Position numbers and translations under genes: made by a program. The notes below the pieces were generated by a model. It saw only the letters and a list, made by a program, of their open reading frames with translations. It was not told where the DNA came from and made no database searches. Source: Melanocharis versteri (lineage: Eukaryota; Chordata; Aves; Passeriformes; Melanocharitidae). From it: DNA of 64,000 bases. Shown here one piece after another: positions 1 to 14,184 of this stretch (position 1 is the stretch's first letter; each line of letters opens with the position of its first letter). The stretch covers positions 743,028-807,027 of the forward strand of contig VZTG01005248.1 in NCBI GenBank assembly GCA_013397845.1, in the 5' to 3' direction.

Positions 1-3000
1 AAAGCTGCATACTTTACACAAATACTTTAGCATCAGAGCTTTCTTTCACAGGTATACCAACCCATACCTATTCTAATTTTGCTTTATAACACATCTGGAA
101 ATAGCAGATGTCAGTCTTTATGACAGCCATTGCACAATCCCTGGCTAGTGATCCATAGGTACAAATAACCTCTTGCTCTTCCCAACTCATCAGAAGCAGC
201 CGTGGCCATGGGTAGCAGCCATCGCTTGGTAACAGGCCTTGGAATGATCAAAGCTGCATCCCCATTGCTTCCAGCCATATCTTTACATATGGGAGTTAAC
301 ACACACCTAGTCCAGCACTAAACCTGGAATTACTGATGAGGATGCCGTGCTTTTAGCGTCCTCCCCACTGCTTGGGCAGCAGTAACACATCGGTGGCCCC
401 AGGTCACAGAAATGAATACTGCAGGCAATGCTTGGCAGTCTGAGCAGGGCTGGCACCCAAACCACACTTCCCACTGAGCAAACAGCAGTAAAAAATCAGC
501 AGATGTCAATAAAAGTGAGACAGAGTGCACAGTCCTGCACTGAGCTTTAGTTTGCTTCAGAGAATCTGCCAGCATTGCAGGGCTGAGTCCTTTCCTTGCA
601 TTGTGCTTCCACCACCATGGAAGCAGATTTAGAACGCATAAAATATCAGCGTGTTAATATTGTCCCTTCCAAACCATTGCTGTAGGCACTACAAGGCTTC
701 ACTTCCATGAGTAGAAATAAGAAGTCTGTGAACACCATAGGATAAACTCCTTAAAATATCTTCTATGTTACGGAAAAGTTCAGGAGCTTATAATGCAAAG
801 AAAATATCCTGAAAGAAAATAAACTGCACAGAAAATGGCAGGTGGAAACCTAAGTAAGATTCCTTGCTGAAACACCAGGAAAACATTACCAGAAAAGAAA
901 AGGAAAATGGGCATAATTGTGAATTTACAGATACCCTATCTCAGGGTTTTCCCAGTTAGCAAGCAGCCTCACCGAGGAAGTGTTTCAGGATAGAAAGTGT
1001 GTATGTGACCCCAGTTTTAGTGTCTACTCAGGGTACCCTGGAAAAGGAAGTAGGGAATGGTTTTGGTCTTAGTTTGCTGAAAGATAAGAGCGATGGTCAG
1101 TGGCAAATGTCCTCTCTATGTCCCGTGTCCCTAAAGAGTCTCTGTTTCGCAGCAGGAACAGCTCAAAGTGCAAAGGCCTCTTTTGCTAGAGAAAAGTGAT
1201 CTTAAATGGTGCGGTAACAGAAAAGTAACATCCACGAGAAATACGCTCCATCACTTGCTTTGTAAAAACATAAACATGTAGTGTATAATATCCTATTATT
1301 TCTTAGGCACTAATGAATTCTGTCAAAGCCTCCCTTTCTTGGAATCAGAAACACTACTGATGAGCAATTCTGTCTTTATGTCAAGTTGGATACAACAGCA
1401 CGGCGATGGCCGTCCTTGGCCACATGAAGCTTATGCTATTGATTTTGTCCCTTTGTTTCAGGCTGCCAGTCAGCTCCCTGCATTTAGGAGCACTGACTGC
1501 CAACACAAGTTGTGGGCTTTGGAAACAATATATAAAAATAACTATCTATTATTCACACAATGCCAAAGGTTCATGTTGGAACCACTGCTCTGAAGAATGT
1601 CAAAGTCCAGGTCTGCTCCCAAGTCCATTACACCAACAGGAAGATTCCTGTTGACTTCAGTGGGCTTCACTCCCTGCCAAAATTGGGCCTAGAGCCTAAT
1701 TCCCAGAGCCATTGCCAGCACACTCACACAGAGCTTCACTCCCAGCCCTGCGGCCCCAAACAAGAACAGTCTGCCCAGGAAATGGCTCGGGATTGAAAAA
1801 TCAGGACGGCAAGAGCAGAAAGCAAAACATGAGGGATGAGCAGGGCAAGCCTGTGGACACTAGAAACATGCCACATGGCCTGCACCTCCTGAGTTGTAAA
1901 GGTGATAAGGGTTTTCCTAAAATCAGGTGTCTGAATCTGTACCTCAACATCTCTAAATTTCCAGGTAGGATGAGCAGCTGCAGCCATTCTTTGGCAGATG
2001 CTCCGTTTTGAAAGCATTAGCCAATGTTGCCCAGCATCATTTGGAGGAAAGAAGTTTTGGAACAGTCACAGGAAGAGGGAAGACAAAGATGTGTTACCTG
2101 GTGTTACGGGGGTATTTTAGATTACAGGGTGAGGTAAAACAGGAGGCAGAGGAGGTACATGGTGTATGCAACTACCTTGGCACACCCAGTCCTGACGGAG
2201 CTGCAAGGAAGGGGAAAGTCCTGAGTAAGACACCTCTTTAGGGGAAAAGAAGGTATCTGGGGTTAACTACACAAGCCTGGCAGACTGATGGAAGACAAGC
2301 AATAGCCCACCCCTGGCAGAGTGAGTGCCAGTGTGTGACTGTGCCAGTGACCAGCTCTCCTCAAACCAGCACAAACCACGCTGCCTCCAGCACCTTCCTG
2401 CTGCCACTGCGGCAACTCAGAGCATCCCAGGGTCTGCCCCAGGCCACCAGGCCATGGGCTGTGCACCTGGGCCATGGCTACGCCAGGCTGTGCCTTGTCA
2501 CTGCGCTGGCCCGTGGCAGCATCAGCCACATCCCCACTTGTGAAATGATACGAGTGAGGGTCGTTGCAAGCAACAGATCCCAACAAGTCTGTTTAGATAC
2601 TTCCAGGAAAAGCCACCTTTTCTGCTCACAAGCTACAGGCACTCCTAATTTCAAGTCAAACTTTAATGTACTTCTTTTTGCAAAGAAGATGAATATCTGG
2701 GACACCTGGGGAAAGTGGGCAGTGAGACTTGGGGCTGTCACCCCACAGTTCTCTTGGCAGCAGACACAGCAGTACCAGATAGATCACACAGCTAAAAATA
2801 TCCAAATTGTGGGAGGATAAATTGTGCATAAAGCAACTACGAATTCCCAGCGTACATAAGAGAAAAAAACAAACCAATTTTGGCATCATTATATTTAATG
2901 TAGCCTGTGCTGTTCAGGCTTATTTACTTTGTACACAATACTGAAAAGAAAAAGAGCGTATTTCAGTCTGCAGCTATAACAGGGGATTAAGTACAAATTG

Positions 3001-3628
3001 ATGCCAACTGGATTGCTCAACATCGTACAAGATTGCTTTTCTGAAACCAGCACCTGCAAGCTGAGAATTTTGAAATGTTAATTGGGTTGATAACATTAGT
3101 CTGGGGGAACATTTCCGGAGGGTAGGAGGTAAAGCAAGTTGGATCTGCTGGCAGGAATAAGCACTCTTGAATTCTAACTGCAGCAAGGCTGAAGATACAC
3201 CTAATTTCCTTGAACACCCTCCCACAGAATTACTTCTTGCTCTTCAGGTACCTGGTGCTCATGTAGGGGATGAGATGCAGGCAGGGGATGCTGACACGGA
3301 TGCAGGAGCAACAAGTTTAACAAGGAAACAAGTCCCGGTCCTGAGCAGAAAGCACAAGTAGAAGGGATTCAAGATACTTGGAGGGAAGCATATGTGGGAA
3401 GATAGCATGAGCACGCTAACAACCAGCTCCTTACAGACTATTTAACTGATGAGGAGATTTTCCTTCTAGCTAAAATGCAAAGCAATTTTCCTTCTGGGCT
3501 CTGCACACCTCCCTGTACCTCAGCTGGCTTTCCTTGTTAGTAAGGACTGGCCAGACTCCCCTGCCTGGCTGTGCTCAGCAGCGGGGACAGGTCCCCACCT
3601 GCACATCCTGCCTGGCTCCTGACCACAG
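1..3628. other. Intronic, no gene recognised
   Basis: Ordinary mixed-composition DNA. Open frames reach about 160 codons (plus strand, 2,335-2,820) but lie in a stop-poor, moderately GC-rich patch around 2,330-2,540, overlap frames on the other strand, and match no protein family I know. No tandem array, tRNA fold or mobile element was recognised. Confidence 0.6.
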
Positions 3629-3979
3629 CAGCCCCTGGTGGGGGGCACAGCCCGGGAGCCCTGCCCTGCTCTGGGCCATGCCAGCCCCTGGTGGGGGGCA
3701 CAGCCCGGGAGCCCTGCCCTGCTCTGGGCCATGCCAGCCCCAGGTGGGGGGCACAGCCCGGGAGCCCTGCCCTGCTCTGGGCCGTGCCAGCCCCTGGTGG
3801 GGGGCACAGCCCGGGAGCCCTGCCCTGCTCTGAGCCATGCCAGCCCCTGGTGGGGTACACAGGCAAGGAGCCCTGCCCTGCTCTGAGCCATGCCAGCCCT
3901 TGGTAGGGTGCACAGCCCGGGAGCCCTGCCCTGCTCTGAGCCATGCCAGCCCTTGGTAGGGTGCACAGCCCGGGAGCCC
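3629..3979. repeat. 53-bp GC-rich minisatellite, about 6.6 copies
   Basis: Units begin at 3,629, 3,682, 3,735, 3,788, 3,841, 3,894 and 3,947, exactly 53 bases apart. The last unit breaks off near 3,979. Each starts CAGCCCCTGGTGGGG or a close variant and ends near CTCTGGGCCATGC or CTCTGAGCCATGC. The first four are nearly identical; units 5-7 share substitutions (GAGCCATGC; CCTTGGTAGGG in units 6 and 7), so the array has a diverged end. Because 53 is not a multiple of 3 and the unit lacks stops, frames on both strands stay open with a 53-residue pseudo-repeat. These are not genes. Confidence 0.97.
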
Positions 3980-6900
3980 ACCTTGCTGTTGCTCCACAGC
4001 CAGCTGCCAGCCACAGTGCAGATTCCAGACTCCAGCTGAAGACAAGGATTTCCATTTAATGCTAATGTCCATGGAAACTGTGCATCTTACAGCACTCATC
4101 TGACCTGTTCAGCTGAAAAACCCCACTCCAGATTGCTACACCAGATAGATTCATAGACTGAGTCGCTGGGGGCTCCAGCACCTCCCATAAAGCTTGATCT
4201 TGTTTCATATATAATCAAAACTATTGCCTAATTACTGCAATAATTTTCTCTGAACTTTAAAGGGAGAGGGGTTTAATATCGTTTACATTTTACTTCTAAT
4301 TAAATGCAGAGCTAAATGTCATTAGGCAAAAGATAGTTTCCCAGCAGACTCGCATGGCTTGCAGCCACATCTCGCAGTGCACCGCAGTGGTGGCCACAGT
4401 GGCTTGGGTGGGGCACTGCTGGGCAGGCAGAGATGCCAGCCAGCATTGGGGTGTACGAAGCCCAGGCACAGGGAGCACTGTTGTGCTTCACCCCACAGCC
4501 AAAGGGCTTTTCCTGGGCCTCTCTACCTCCCCAGCTGTAACCAGTGGTGTACAGGGGTTGAAGGTCCATGAAAGCACTGGACAAACTGAACTGCAGCCAC
4601 GGGATGCTCCAGCGATAAATCTCCATTCAGGGCATGGTCTTCAAGTAAATGATGCATTTTGTACGGAGGACATAAGAGCAGCGTGTTTACCCCGAGATGC
4701 TTTTTGTCACTTACCCCACTTCAAAAGCCCCTGTGTGGGGTGCCTGGCTGTGCTGCTGGGGGGACAACCCATGGGTCACTATAAAAGCCCCCATTCTCCT
4801 CATGGCTACACATCCCCTGCAAACATTTTTACTCACTGTGTCTGATTAAAGCAAGAACTTCCCCAAGCAAGCCAGAGCTCTATTCAAATCTCTCTCTTTG
4901 CCGTTTCAAAGCAGGAATGGATGAAAACTCTTCTGAGGATGGCAAGGGTGAGGTGGGAAGAATTGGGGTGGGCACCTGGGAGTTTCAAAATTGGGAGCAG
5001 TGATAAGGAAATAGCTTCTCTGCCTCACTCTTTGTACCCGTACTGCATATTAGTAACCTCAAAGGTATCCTTTCAAAACAGCATCAGCAAAATGAAATCC
5101 ATCAGGTTTGTTTTTCTAAATGTCTCCATATTCCCATGTTCCTTTTGCCTGGAGATACATTCTGCTCCTTGCTGTGACCCACAGTGAAATCACAGGGACA
5201 CTTCCTGCTGGATGGGGTTCAGGTTTGCTATCTTGAGTGGAAAGAAAGGAGGGAACAATGAAAGAAAGACAACAGTTACGTTTTTTCTGATGTCATTTCT
5301 GTTTACAGACAAGCTTTCAAAACAGTTATGCATTAACTGAAAGTTATTGATATACGGGGTGATGCAGACTTGCCCAGCTCTCTGAAACAGAAAAACCACC
5401 AGAAAAATTCAGCTGTGGTAGCTCAACAGGTTGCTGACTGTGCTCGTGTGCTATGGAGGCCCAGCCTAGAAAAATAAGTGGGTTCTTAGGCATATGGGCA
5501 CTTCTTTTTTTTTGTTTTCTGTGGTTTCTGTCATCTTACGACATTTGCAAATTAATACAAGGTAAAAACAGAGGGCTGTCTCTCTGGGACAGGACAAGCA
5601 GTAATGGCTACATCAGCTTCCACATGCACCGGGCACAGGGAAAGTTGGTTCAGCTACTCCTTCTGCCCCAGGAGACTCGGACTCCAGCATGAGGGACCCA
5701 CATAAACAAAGCAACACTCTCAGGCTGCTTCAGTTCTCAAATTTTTTGATGGGAGCAATGACGGGGCATGGATGTCCCACCTGTAGCACACACATCCAAA
5801 AGAAAAGGTTTCAGACCCTTTGTAACTCTGTCTTTTCTCCCTTTCTCTCTCAAGCTCAATTAATGTTTAAGAATTTTTAATAAGAAGTAGATCAAATTCA
5901 AGAGAAGAGATGGGGTCCATCACAGTCCATCCACTGAGATCTGACAAAAAATACACCCATCTCCTGAAAAATTTAGCCTTTCAACTAGCTTAATTCCATT
6001 AAAAATCCCCAGAATGAAAATATTATCTTCAACAAAACATCAATTTTCTTTCATTTTTGGCTTCAAAGGGAATAGGTTTTCTTTTTTCTTACTAGATTTT
6101 CAGCTGACCAGTTTATCTGGTCTTTTCTGTAAACTGAGGTCTGCTGACTTAAGCAGAGTAAGAAGCAAATAAGCAAATCAGAAACTTGAGGAAATAAATT
6201 TAAGCAAATAAGAAATGTAAATAAAAAAAATTTGCTTGCATCATGTGATTAAAGAACTAAGAACAGAGAGACAAAAAACAGGCAAAACCACCCTTACCAA
6301 ACTTTCATCGTTTTGAGAAAGACTCACCAGGCGCTGGGAACTCTCTGTTGATAGGCAACCTACAGAATCTTCTAAAAATATAACACAAAAACAACCCCCT
6401 TTTGATTAACTAACCACCTACGCATCGCTGGCCACTGGCAATGAGATCATGGTGGGGTTGGCTGCACGGCCAACTGAGATTATTCTTGGATCCCTGCCGT
6501 TAAAACTAGAATGCTGGACAAGAATCAAAATTGACAAAGCACTTGTTTCCTGTTTCTACAGTACCGAACCTGCAGTGGGTATTTCTCTCTCCAAAACTTT
6601 TCCAAAGACAAAAGCAGCCCCCCAGACAAAATGAGGAGAATGCAGGAGCTTGGCTCCTATCGCTGCACGTCATCTCGGGAAGCCGATGCAGAGAAAGGGC
6701 AGGTCAAGTTTTGACAGATGAAAGTGGGTAACACAGTGACTCGGAGCCACTGGTGAAACACAGAAACTACACTGATCCTCAGAAACGATACTGTAATCTC
6801 AAATGCCTATCTAAGGATTCCTATTCAGCTGAACTGTAGAAATGAAGTCATAACTACATGATTCACTTCTTTAAGAATCAGATAAGAATTTCTGCCAGAC

Positions 6901-9900
6901 ACTTTGTAAGACACAGATCTCGAGCAAAATGGGTATTTTGCATTCTAGGACTAATAGAAGACTATCTGACAAATTCCATAAGGAAAAGATTCTCTTTAAA
7001 GGCATTTACTATAATGGATAAACAGAGAAAAAATTTGTGCTCTCAATACATCCTTGATCTTAGCACAGCATCAGCAGGGCACCACCAGGAGTGTGCCAGG
7101 CTGGCCTCTGCCAAGCAGTCGCATGTTTCTGGCCAGGGGCAGGGTGACTGTGTCTTTCTCTTCTGGGTGATGTTTCTTTCCTTCCTATTCTGCCAAGTTT
7201 GCAGGCAATCCAGGTGAGTTGTATTTGGTGAGATCAGGGTATCCAACAGCAAACAGAGCCTTAGTACAAGAGCATGCCAAGACCCAGAAGGCATGTGCCC
7301 ACCACAAAGCAGGGCAGGATGACTCCCTGTGACACCTGCATCATGCACAGCACAAAGTTTTACCAGTTCAGTGAGTATTTATTCACCATTTCCAGGCATC
7401 CCTTTGAATATAATGCTCCCACCAGATCACTGGACATCTTAACATCCGTAGAAAAGCCTTCCCTTTCAACCCAAGCAGAATTTCCAGGTGTAGAAGAGGA
7501 CACACGGAGTGAAAGCTAGACAGAGGATGACCTTAATGGTGCCATGAAAGCAGCACTTTTCAACTAGCATGGAATAAACTACCCATGGGAAAAAAAGTTT
7601 CATTGTACATTGAGCTTTCCCAGGGGTGTTTGTATATTCTACAAAGCCTAAAGAATTTAAGTATCTCCTTCATTATAGTAGCAGTAGATTCCTATTAATA
7701 TCTTTAAAGGCATTGTTTTTCATTGTTTTAGTTATGTTTTATGGAAAAATATAAGATACTGAGCATATGTAAAATATACTCAAAAAATGTCACCTTTAGT
7801 GTTGAGCCTTAAAATGTACATCACTCTGGTAAAACATGAAAATCTTCATTCTAGGAATCCCTACCCCTGTAATCCCACTGATCTCAGCAGAGCCTGAGCA
7901 TTACAGGACTGCTGGACATGAAGCCTTCAGCCTAAGCTCTGAGACTACTTTGGTACGACACCAAGAATGTGCAGCTTCCTGAGAAACCACTGAGTCACAA
8001 GGATGAAATTTCACCAAGCAGTAGTAGAGGTTCACCCGATCACCTTTCTCCAAAACATACCAAATCCCTGTGTCCTCCATTTGTACGCATGCAATGTGAG
8101 ATAAGCGTTATCCCTGAGAGAATATAAATACTCATTTTATTTTTTAAATATACTTTTTAAAATTTAATAGTACACACTGTGAAAAGCAGCTGTCTGTAAA
8201 TCAGGGTTTTTCCATGCAAAGAACTTATCTGAATTCCTGCAGGATGCTTCATACTGTGGAGTCACTTCCCAAGAGCTCAGACAATGGCTGAAGTTTAATT
8301 AGTAGAAAGCATTTGTGTTTCAGTGTCCAGAGCACACCTTTTCACCACCTGAGCTCTGAGGTCAACTGGACAGACAGTTGACATCATCTCTTTGGACCAT
8401 GCCTTTGAGTCCAGACATTCATTCTCCACTTATAAAATTAGGCTTATGCCATGTCTCAACTCAATGACAAAGTTCTCAGAACAAAAATGTATTTTAGCTA
8501 TTTTTTAAATTTCCTCAGTTTTAAAAAACCTCTTTAGCCCTGTTTATACCTAGTATGATATTTCTCTGTTTGGCCAGTGCTGAGCATCTTTATGAAAGAG
8601 CTTCCTAAATGCTAAAAAACCACTCAGTTTTAACACCTGCAGTCACTGCACTGTATTAATAACCCCAAAAACATCCCACATGGGAAGACTCGCTCCTTCT
8701 CTCCACAGGACCTACCAGAAACCCCCTTCTGCTCCCCAGCCTGCAAGAAACCTGCTGATCTCTGAGGTGGGGTCCTAAGACAGCCAAATCCTACCCGTGG
8801 TGGTCCACAGCTGCAGGACCTCACAGCGCTGGCTGCTTGAAGCACTAATTTCCTTGAATTTCTCACAGGTGGGCTCATGCAAAAGGGAACTAGAGCTTCA
8901 GTATTCACATGGGAAGAGCTGTTTCTCTCTGGATGTGACAGCTGGTAATGGGGAGAAAGGCAAAGCAGCTGTAACCCAGATCAGGAGGTTTATAGGGCTG
9001 CCAGGGTGCCCAAGCAGCACAGGAACCAGCAGCTCAACACAGGCTGATATTAGTGGAAAGGACAGCAAAATTCATATAAACATGTGCCAGGCAAGGGAGG
9101 GCTGCAGCACGCTCTGGGTCAGAGGGAGAGCAGGCAGGAGGCTGGGTGGGGGCAGCGTGGTGGCCAGCGGCAAAGCCCAGCTGTCACCCAACCCAGCTCC
9201 ACAATTTGTCACACAGACGTCATTCCTCTTGTCAGAAAACACAGAGCAAGATGCACATGGAAGTATCGTGACAGGTGGCTGCAAGGTCTGGAGAAAGCAT
9301 CAAGTGGAGAAACATTTCTACCAGAAATCTTCCAAAACTCTAGAAGTTCTTGGTCTCCAGCTCGGGCTGACTCCCATGACTGCTAACAAGAAGTGGATGT
9401 AGCTCTTCCTCCAGCAGCCCCAGAAGAGCACAGAATTGTCCCAGAGAAGCTGGCTTTTGCTCCTCTTTGTTTTTTTTTCTTTGTGTCTTCCCAGGAAAAA
9501 CAAACTGCTGCATTTGTAGCTACAAGGACATGGAGGTAGAAGAGGACAGCTCACATGGATGATCTACTCTGAGCAGTGATGCAGAAGCAAACCCCAACTG
9601 TGCATTTTGTGGTGGGAAACTCTTCATGGGCATGAAGCCCGTGGGGTGAGGTGGGTTTGGCCAGACTCAAGCTTTCATGAACTCTAACTTCATTATAGTA
9701 AAATTTAAAAGAGCTTCTCCATTTGAAAAACGCATCTTCTACTTTGGTTCCCTTAAAAAAAGAGGACAATCTTCTAATTAAGGACAGATGTAAAATTAAA
9801 AGCAAAAAAAGATACTAAAATTTTAGGATGGATAGATGCATAATTAAAAGCAAGAAAGAAAAAAGGCATCAAAATTTCAAACAAAGTTTAAGCTCAAAAT

Positions 9901-11914
9901 AAGATATTCTAGCCATGAAAAAATTACCCATTTGTCTCTGTGTCCTTTTCAGGGACCTGTTTGGCAAAGAGGACATTTCACAGTCTCGTCTTACGGAAAT
10001 CCAATGCCACGCTCTTGCTTCAGGACTGCTGCCGGCTCCATGTTTAACGGATAAACCCTGTCACGTTTGTCTTTGAAAGAGGCTCTTGTGAACAGGAAGC
10101 TGTGCTGTGACACCAGGCTCCTGTGCTCTTTAAAACAGCTCAAGCTCTGTAAAATGACCTCTCTCAACTCACTTTCTCAGTTGGCTCAAGACATCTCCTG
10201 CACGTTGTTTCTCCAGCAGTAACCTGAGGCTTCAGAAAATGCTGTAACAGGTGGTCAAAGTTAAGTCAGCACCCAGAAAAAGGAAACATTTTAATGTTAC
10301 CTACCTAACGCTCCTTTCTGTCTTTAGATCTTTACACTCATAATCAGAATTTAGGGGGGTTTTGTAGAAGTCCATGACTCATATCCAGACACTACTCGAG
10401 GCCAATAGATGCGATATTACAATTCCTTAAAATACAGCATCATTTAACATCTGCTGCATTTCACTGACTGAGTCATCTGGAAAGCGCAGGATGCTCTGGA
10501 GATCATGGAAGTACAGAGGGGCCCTTTAGGTCTGAGTGCATCTTGTACCTCTCTTCCACAAATGTTTTTATTTGCCAATCAAGTAATGATGTTTCTGTAA
10601 TTACTTTAAAGTATTGATCTCACTTGGTTCATGCTGTGCACTGCTGTGCAAGGCAGGGATTTGAATAATTATACTGTCCTAGAAAATACCAAACCAAAAT
10701 CCCAAGACACCAGCAGAAGCTGAGAAATGTCAAAAGAAACAATGTGGCAACAAGAAGGTCATATGAGCATGAAACAGAATATTTCTCTATTACCACTTAC
10801 CACTGTAAAATAAATAGGCTGCTTCCCTCTCTTCTTTCCAAGCACAGAGTAACACACTCAGCAGTGCTGAGCTCAAAACAGCCTCTACCCAAAGCAGCAA
10901 AGTAACCACTCTGCTCTGAAACACCCGTGGTGTACTGGAGTTATTTTAGGTTTGCACACACGTACCAGGAGGCAGAATCTGGCCAAATCACTTTAAAAAG
11001 ACTGAACTGCTTGAGATATTAAGACCTGAGAACCCACCTCTTAATACGCCATTGCTCTAATTTCTCTTCTTAAAGCATTTGCACCAGTAATCAGAGGTGA
11101 TCACTGAGCTCCATCCTGCACCTTTAATTAAAGTCTGTTTCTGAAAGCCCTGTCTAGAGAGACTAATCCCTCTCTACTCAGCTGCTAGACTTGCATAGCA
11201 GGGCAAAGAGGCAGATGCATGTTTGAGGAGGTTAACAGGTCTCAATTTGGCACCCTAAAATGTCACAAAATATCGACTGATACTCAAGCCAGCCACTTCA
11301 AATGCAAATTGCCAACAGTCAGTAAAGAAGCGGGGCAGAGAAGCACATGCAGGGGAAAACCATGAATGCAGACGTGAAAAGTAATCATTCAAGGGTAACT
11401 GCATATTAGTTTTTATTTGGTACTACCAATGTGGGCTTGGGTCCTGTCAGGCCTTGCTTGAAGTGGATGCTTCTGTTGGAGCAGATGCAGAGAGCTTGCA
11501 AAGAAAACTGCAGGGAGTCCTCCCTCAGAGCTCAAAGGAGATGGGAAAGAAAGGAGAGCTGTCACACCAACAAAAACAAATATAGTCCTCAAAGCAGTAG
11601 CGTGGTGGCTCATAGGATCCTTATGAGCTAAGGAATAACATCAGAGAGCTACCGTTCTGCTGTAGACATGGCATATCAAGATTTCCACGCCATTAAGGTC
11701 ACTCTGCAGCCTTTACTGGTGATACACTGCCACTTACCCTCTGCTCCGTCAGCACAGCAGGGTTCCATCTCCCAGCATCAGATTTACCCTACAATTCATC
11801 TCCTCTCAGTGTCTGTCCCTTTTTCCACCTCCCAGAGTGGCCACAAAGTCCTCCCTCCTTTTCTCACTACAAACATCTCTCTTCTGAAGCACCGATGGGA
11901 AACTGCCCTCCTGT
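3980..11914. other. Intronic, no gene recognised
   Basis: Mostly AT-rich to average intronic DNA. Open frames of 163 codons (plus, 4,354-4,845) and 201 codons (plus, 8,797-9,402, opening on GTG) have no recognisable domains and overlap frames on other strands. A small inverted repeat with 7-base arms (GCTCATA/TATGAGC) lies at 11,608-11,628. No repeat family or RNA gene is apparent. Confidence 0.6.
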
Positions 11915-11954
11915 GATGGCAGGTGATGGCAGGTGATGGCAGGTGACAGCAGGC
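11915..11954. repeat. 10-bp tandem repeat, about 4 copies
   Basis: The unit GATGGCAGGT occurs at 11,915, 11,925 and 11,935 without change and is followed by a diverged fourth copy (GACAGCAGGC). This is a short minisatellite with no coding meaning. Confidence 0.9.
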
Positions 11955-14184
11955 GCAAGTGGCTGCAGCCACTGACGCCTTCTTCACATGTTAGTGTGCA
12001 TGAGGGAGGGTCCCAACTGCAAACGTAGGTGCAAATGTACAGAGCCAGCTGGCCTTGCCCTTCCACCGTCCCTCACCCTGAGCCTGACAAACTTTTACCA
12101 CCTCTTTTTTCAGCCCCAAGGGCTGCCTGTTCCGTGTTCATACACCTGGCTCTGGGTCTCAGCAGTTTGCTAAAATACAAGAAGATAACAGTAACAAAGC
12201 AAAGGTATCTCTCGCAGAAACGGATTTGTGGTCCCGGGGCATATGTTTGTGGAGAATTTACTGGGTGGGCTTAGAGACTGCTCAGACTGACTGAGCCACA
12301 GCTCCTGCAGAGACCAGTGCATGGAAAGGGACAAACGTAACCCCAAACTCTTCAAACTCACAGTCAAGAAGCAAACATGAGCCAAAGCCTGGAGACAGAG
12401 AGATGACCTAAGTGACCGTGACTGGTATTTCACGGTGAAGAGCCAAAACCTGTAGGCTGTAACAAAGAGAATGGGGTATGATGTTACCTTCTGGGAGTTT
12501 AGGATGGGATTAATACAATAAACATATGGAGGGTAGATCAGCTCAAGAATACAGGGGAATTTTCTGAGTCAGTATTTTCAAGTGAAAACTAATGAGAAGG
12601 GCAGCAGGGAAGTCAGTGCTTAATAGGATCATGTTAGAAATGTGAGACTAGAAAAGCCAAGAGGAATGCCCCTCTGCGACTGCTCTGGTACCCGCTGCAG
12701 GTCAGCAGAGATTGCAGAGCAGCCAAGAGATGCAGTAGTGCCACAGAAATGAACCTGCAGTGGCAGGGCTCACGGGTGCTTTCTTCAATGAAAGGTTAGT
12801 ACTAAGATTAAATGGTCTTAAGCAAAGAGGGTGCTAACCTCCCTGTGTTCACAGCTGACAGTTCAGAAGAGCTTCAAGATAAGTGCAAAACACCAGAGGA
12901 GGTACTTGGCTCAGAGGTCTCATTAATGGCTCCAGCTTAGAGTGTAAAAGAAAGTGTAATTGTTTTCCTTACTCCCTAAATATACATTCTCACTCCTCAA
13001 TTGTACACCACAATATACATTACAAGAAGCCAAGCCACACATGGCACACTGATGGCTGGTGTCTGCCTCCACTGCTGACAGCTCCCCAGCATGTAAACAT
13101 CTTCCTAACACAGACATACCTCTCAGGTCTGTGTAATCTGGGCTTTCTGCAAGCCTGGGGAAATGCCTGAATATGTTACTCTGCAAAGCCAGCTCTCTGC
13201 TCCTTTTTATGGCTTAAAGAAACCCTCAAAAGTCAAAATACTAAAAAAGTTAAATTTAAGTGCTTGGTGACAGCTATATTGATGTACACACACACAATGT
13301 AGAGGGTATGGGAAAGAAGTGAGCTATGCAAAAATGTTAATAAATGATGCAATTTGTGACCTAGGCAACATCACCAAACAGAGAACAATGATTCTTGGAC
13401 TAGCAATGGAGAGAGAGAATGGAGGCAGAGGGGTGGGTGATGCAATGCTAAATGTTGCTAACAAAAACCCATATGACAATGAAGAAGATAAGGAGGTAAA
13501 ACATTATGGGAGTGAATAAATGGGACAAACCCCAAGGCAGCTATAAGAGGAAACCAAAGGTGGACATCAGGAAGAGACCACAGCACGATATAAAGTTGCT
13601 TGGCTTTTCACACCTTCTAAAGAGGTAGGGAATTTTAACACACTATGCATTTCCACACATGGTAACAAAAATATTTTCTGCTAGCAGAGCTATAGAACAG
13701 TTCTGTGATGCAGAAACAGTAGAATCTAACTGCAAGAAAAGAGACTTGAGAGGGCTTAAGAATTAAAGGAGGAACTAGCTGGTAATGAAACACGTGGCAG
13801 TTTGCTAGTGCTAGCAATGAACAAATACAGCAGTGAGCATAGTTAAAATTGGTTTGCCAAGTACAAGTAAATCTTTAATTCTAGTAATGCTTCCATCTGC
13901 ATGATTCTGACATGACAGAAGCCAAGTTAATCCAACATGAACTTCACTGGTCGCACTTTTCTTAATATAGGCCAGTTACTGATAAAAATGATACTTGATA
14001 AAAGTGGAATATCTTCAGAGTGTTTTTACTGGAATCACAGAAGTAACTTCCAATCCACCTGGACTGGAGAGATGGTCGCAGAGCGCTGAGTTCACAACTG
14101 CTGCCTGTGCCAGTTTAACTGGGAGCACCACACTGACTTTAACTCTCACCTCCTCTCCTTCAATTCCTCTCTCTCTCTCCCCTC
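11955..14184. other. Intronic, no gene recognised
   Basis: Average-composition DNA with only short open frames (under 100 codons) up to about 13,990. A 132-codon plus-strand frame starting at 13,995 runs into the CpG-rich patch that follows. A pyrimidine-rich CT stretch (around 14,155-14,185) immediately precedes that patch. Nothing else is recognised. Confidence 0.55.

Noticed and set aside
3520..4099. Proline/glycine-rich proteins of 80-174 residues on both strands
   Set aside because: They are translations of the 53-bp minisatellite; all frames are open because of its period.
4354..4845. 163-codon plus-strand frame
   Set aside because: No domain or family resemblance, an overlapping opposite-strand frame, and length within chance for this composition.
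8797..9402. 201-codon plus-strand frame
   Set aside because: It opens on GTG rather than ATG, has no recognisable domain, lies in a locally stop-poor region and overlaps frames on the other strand.
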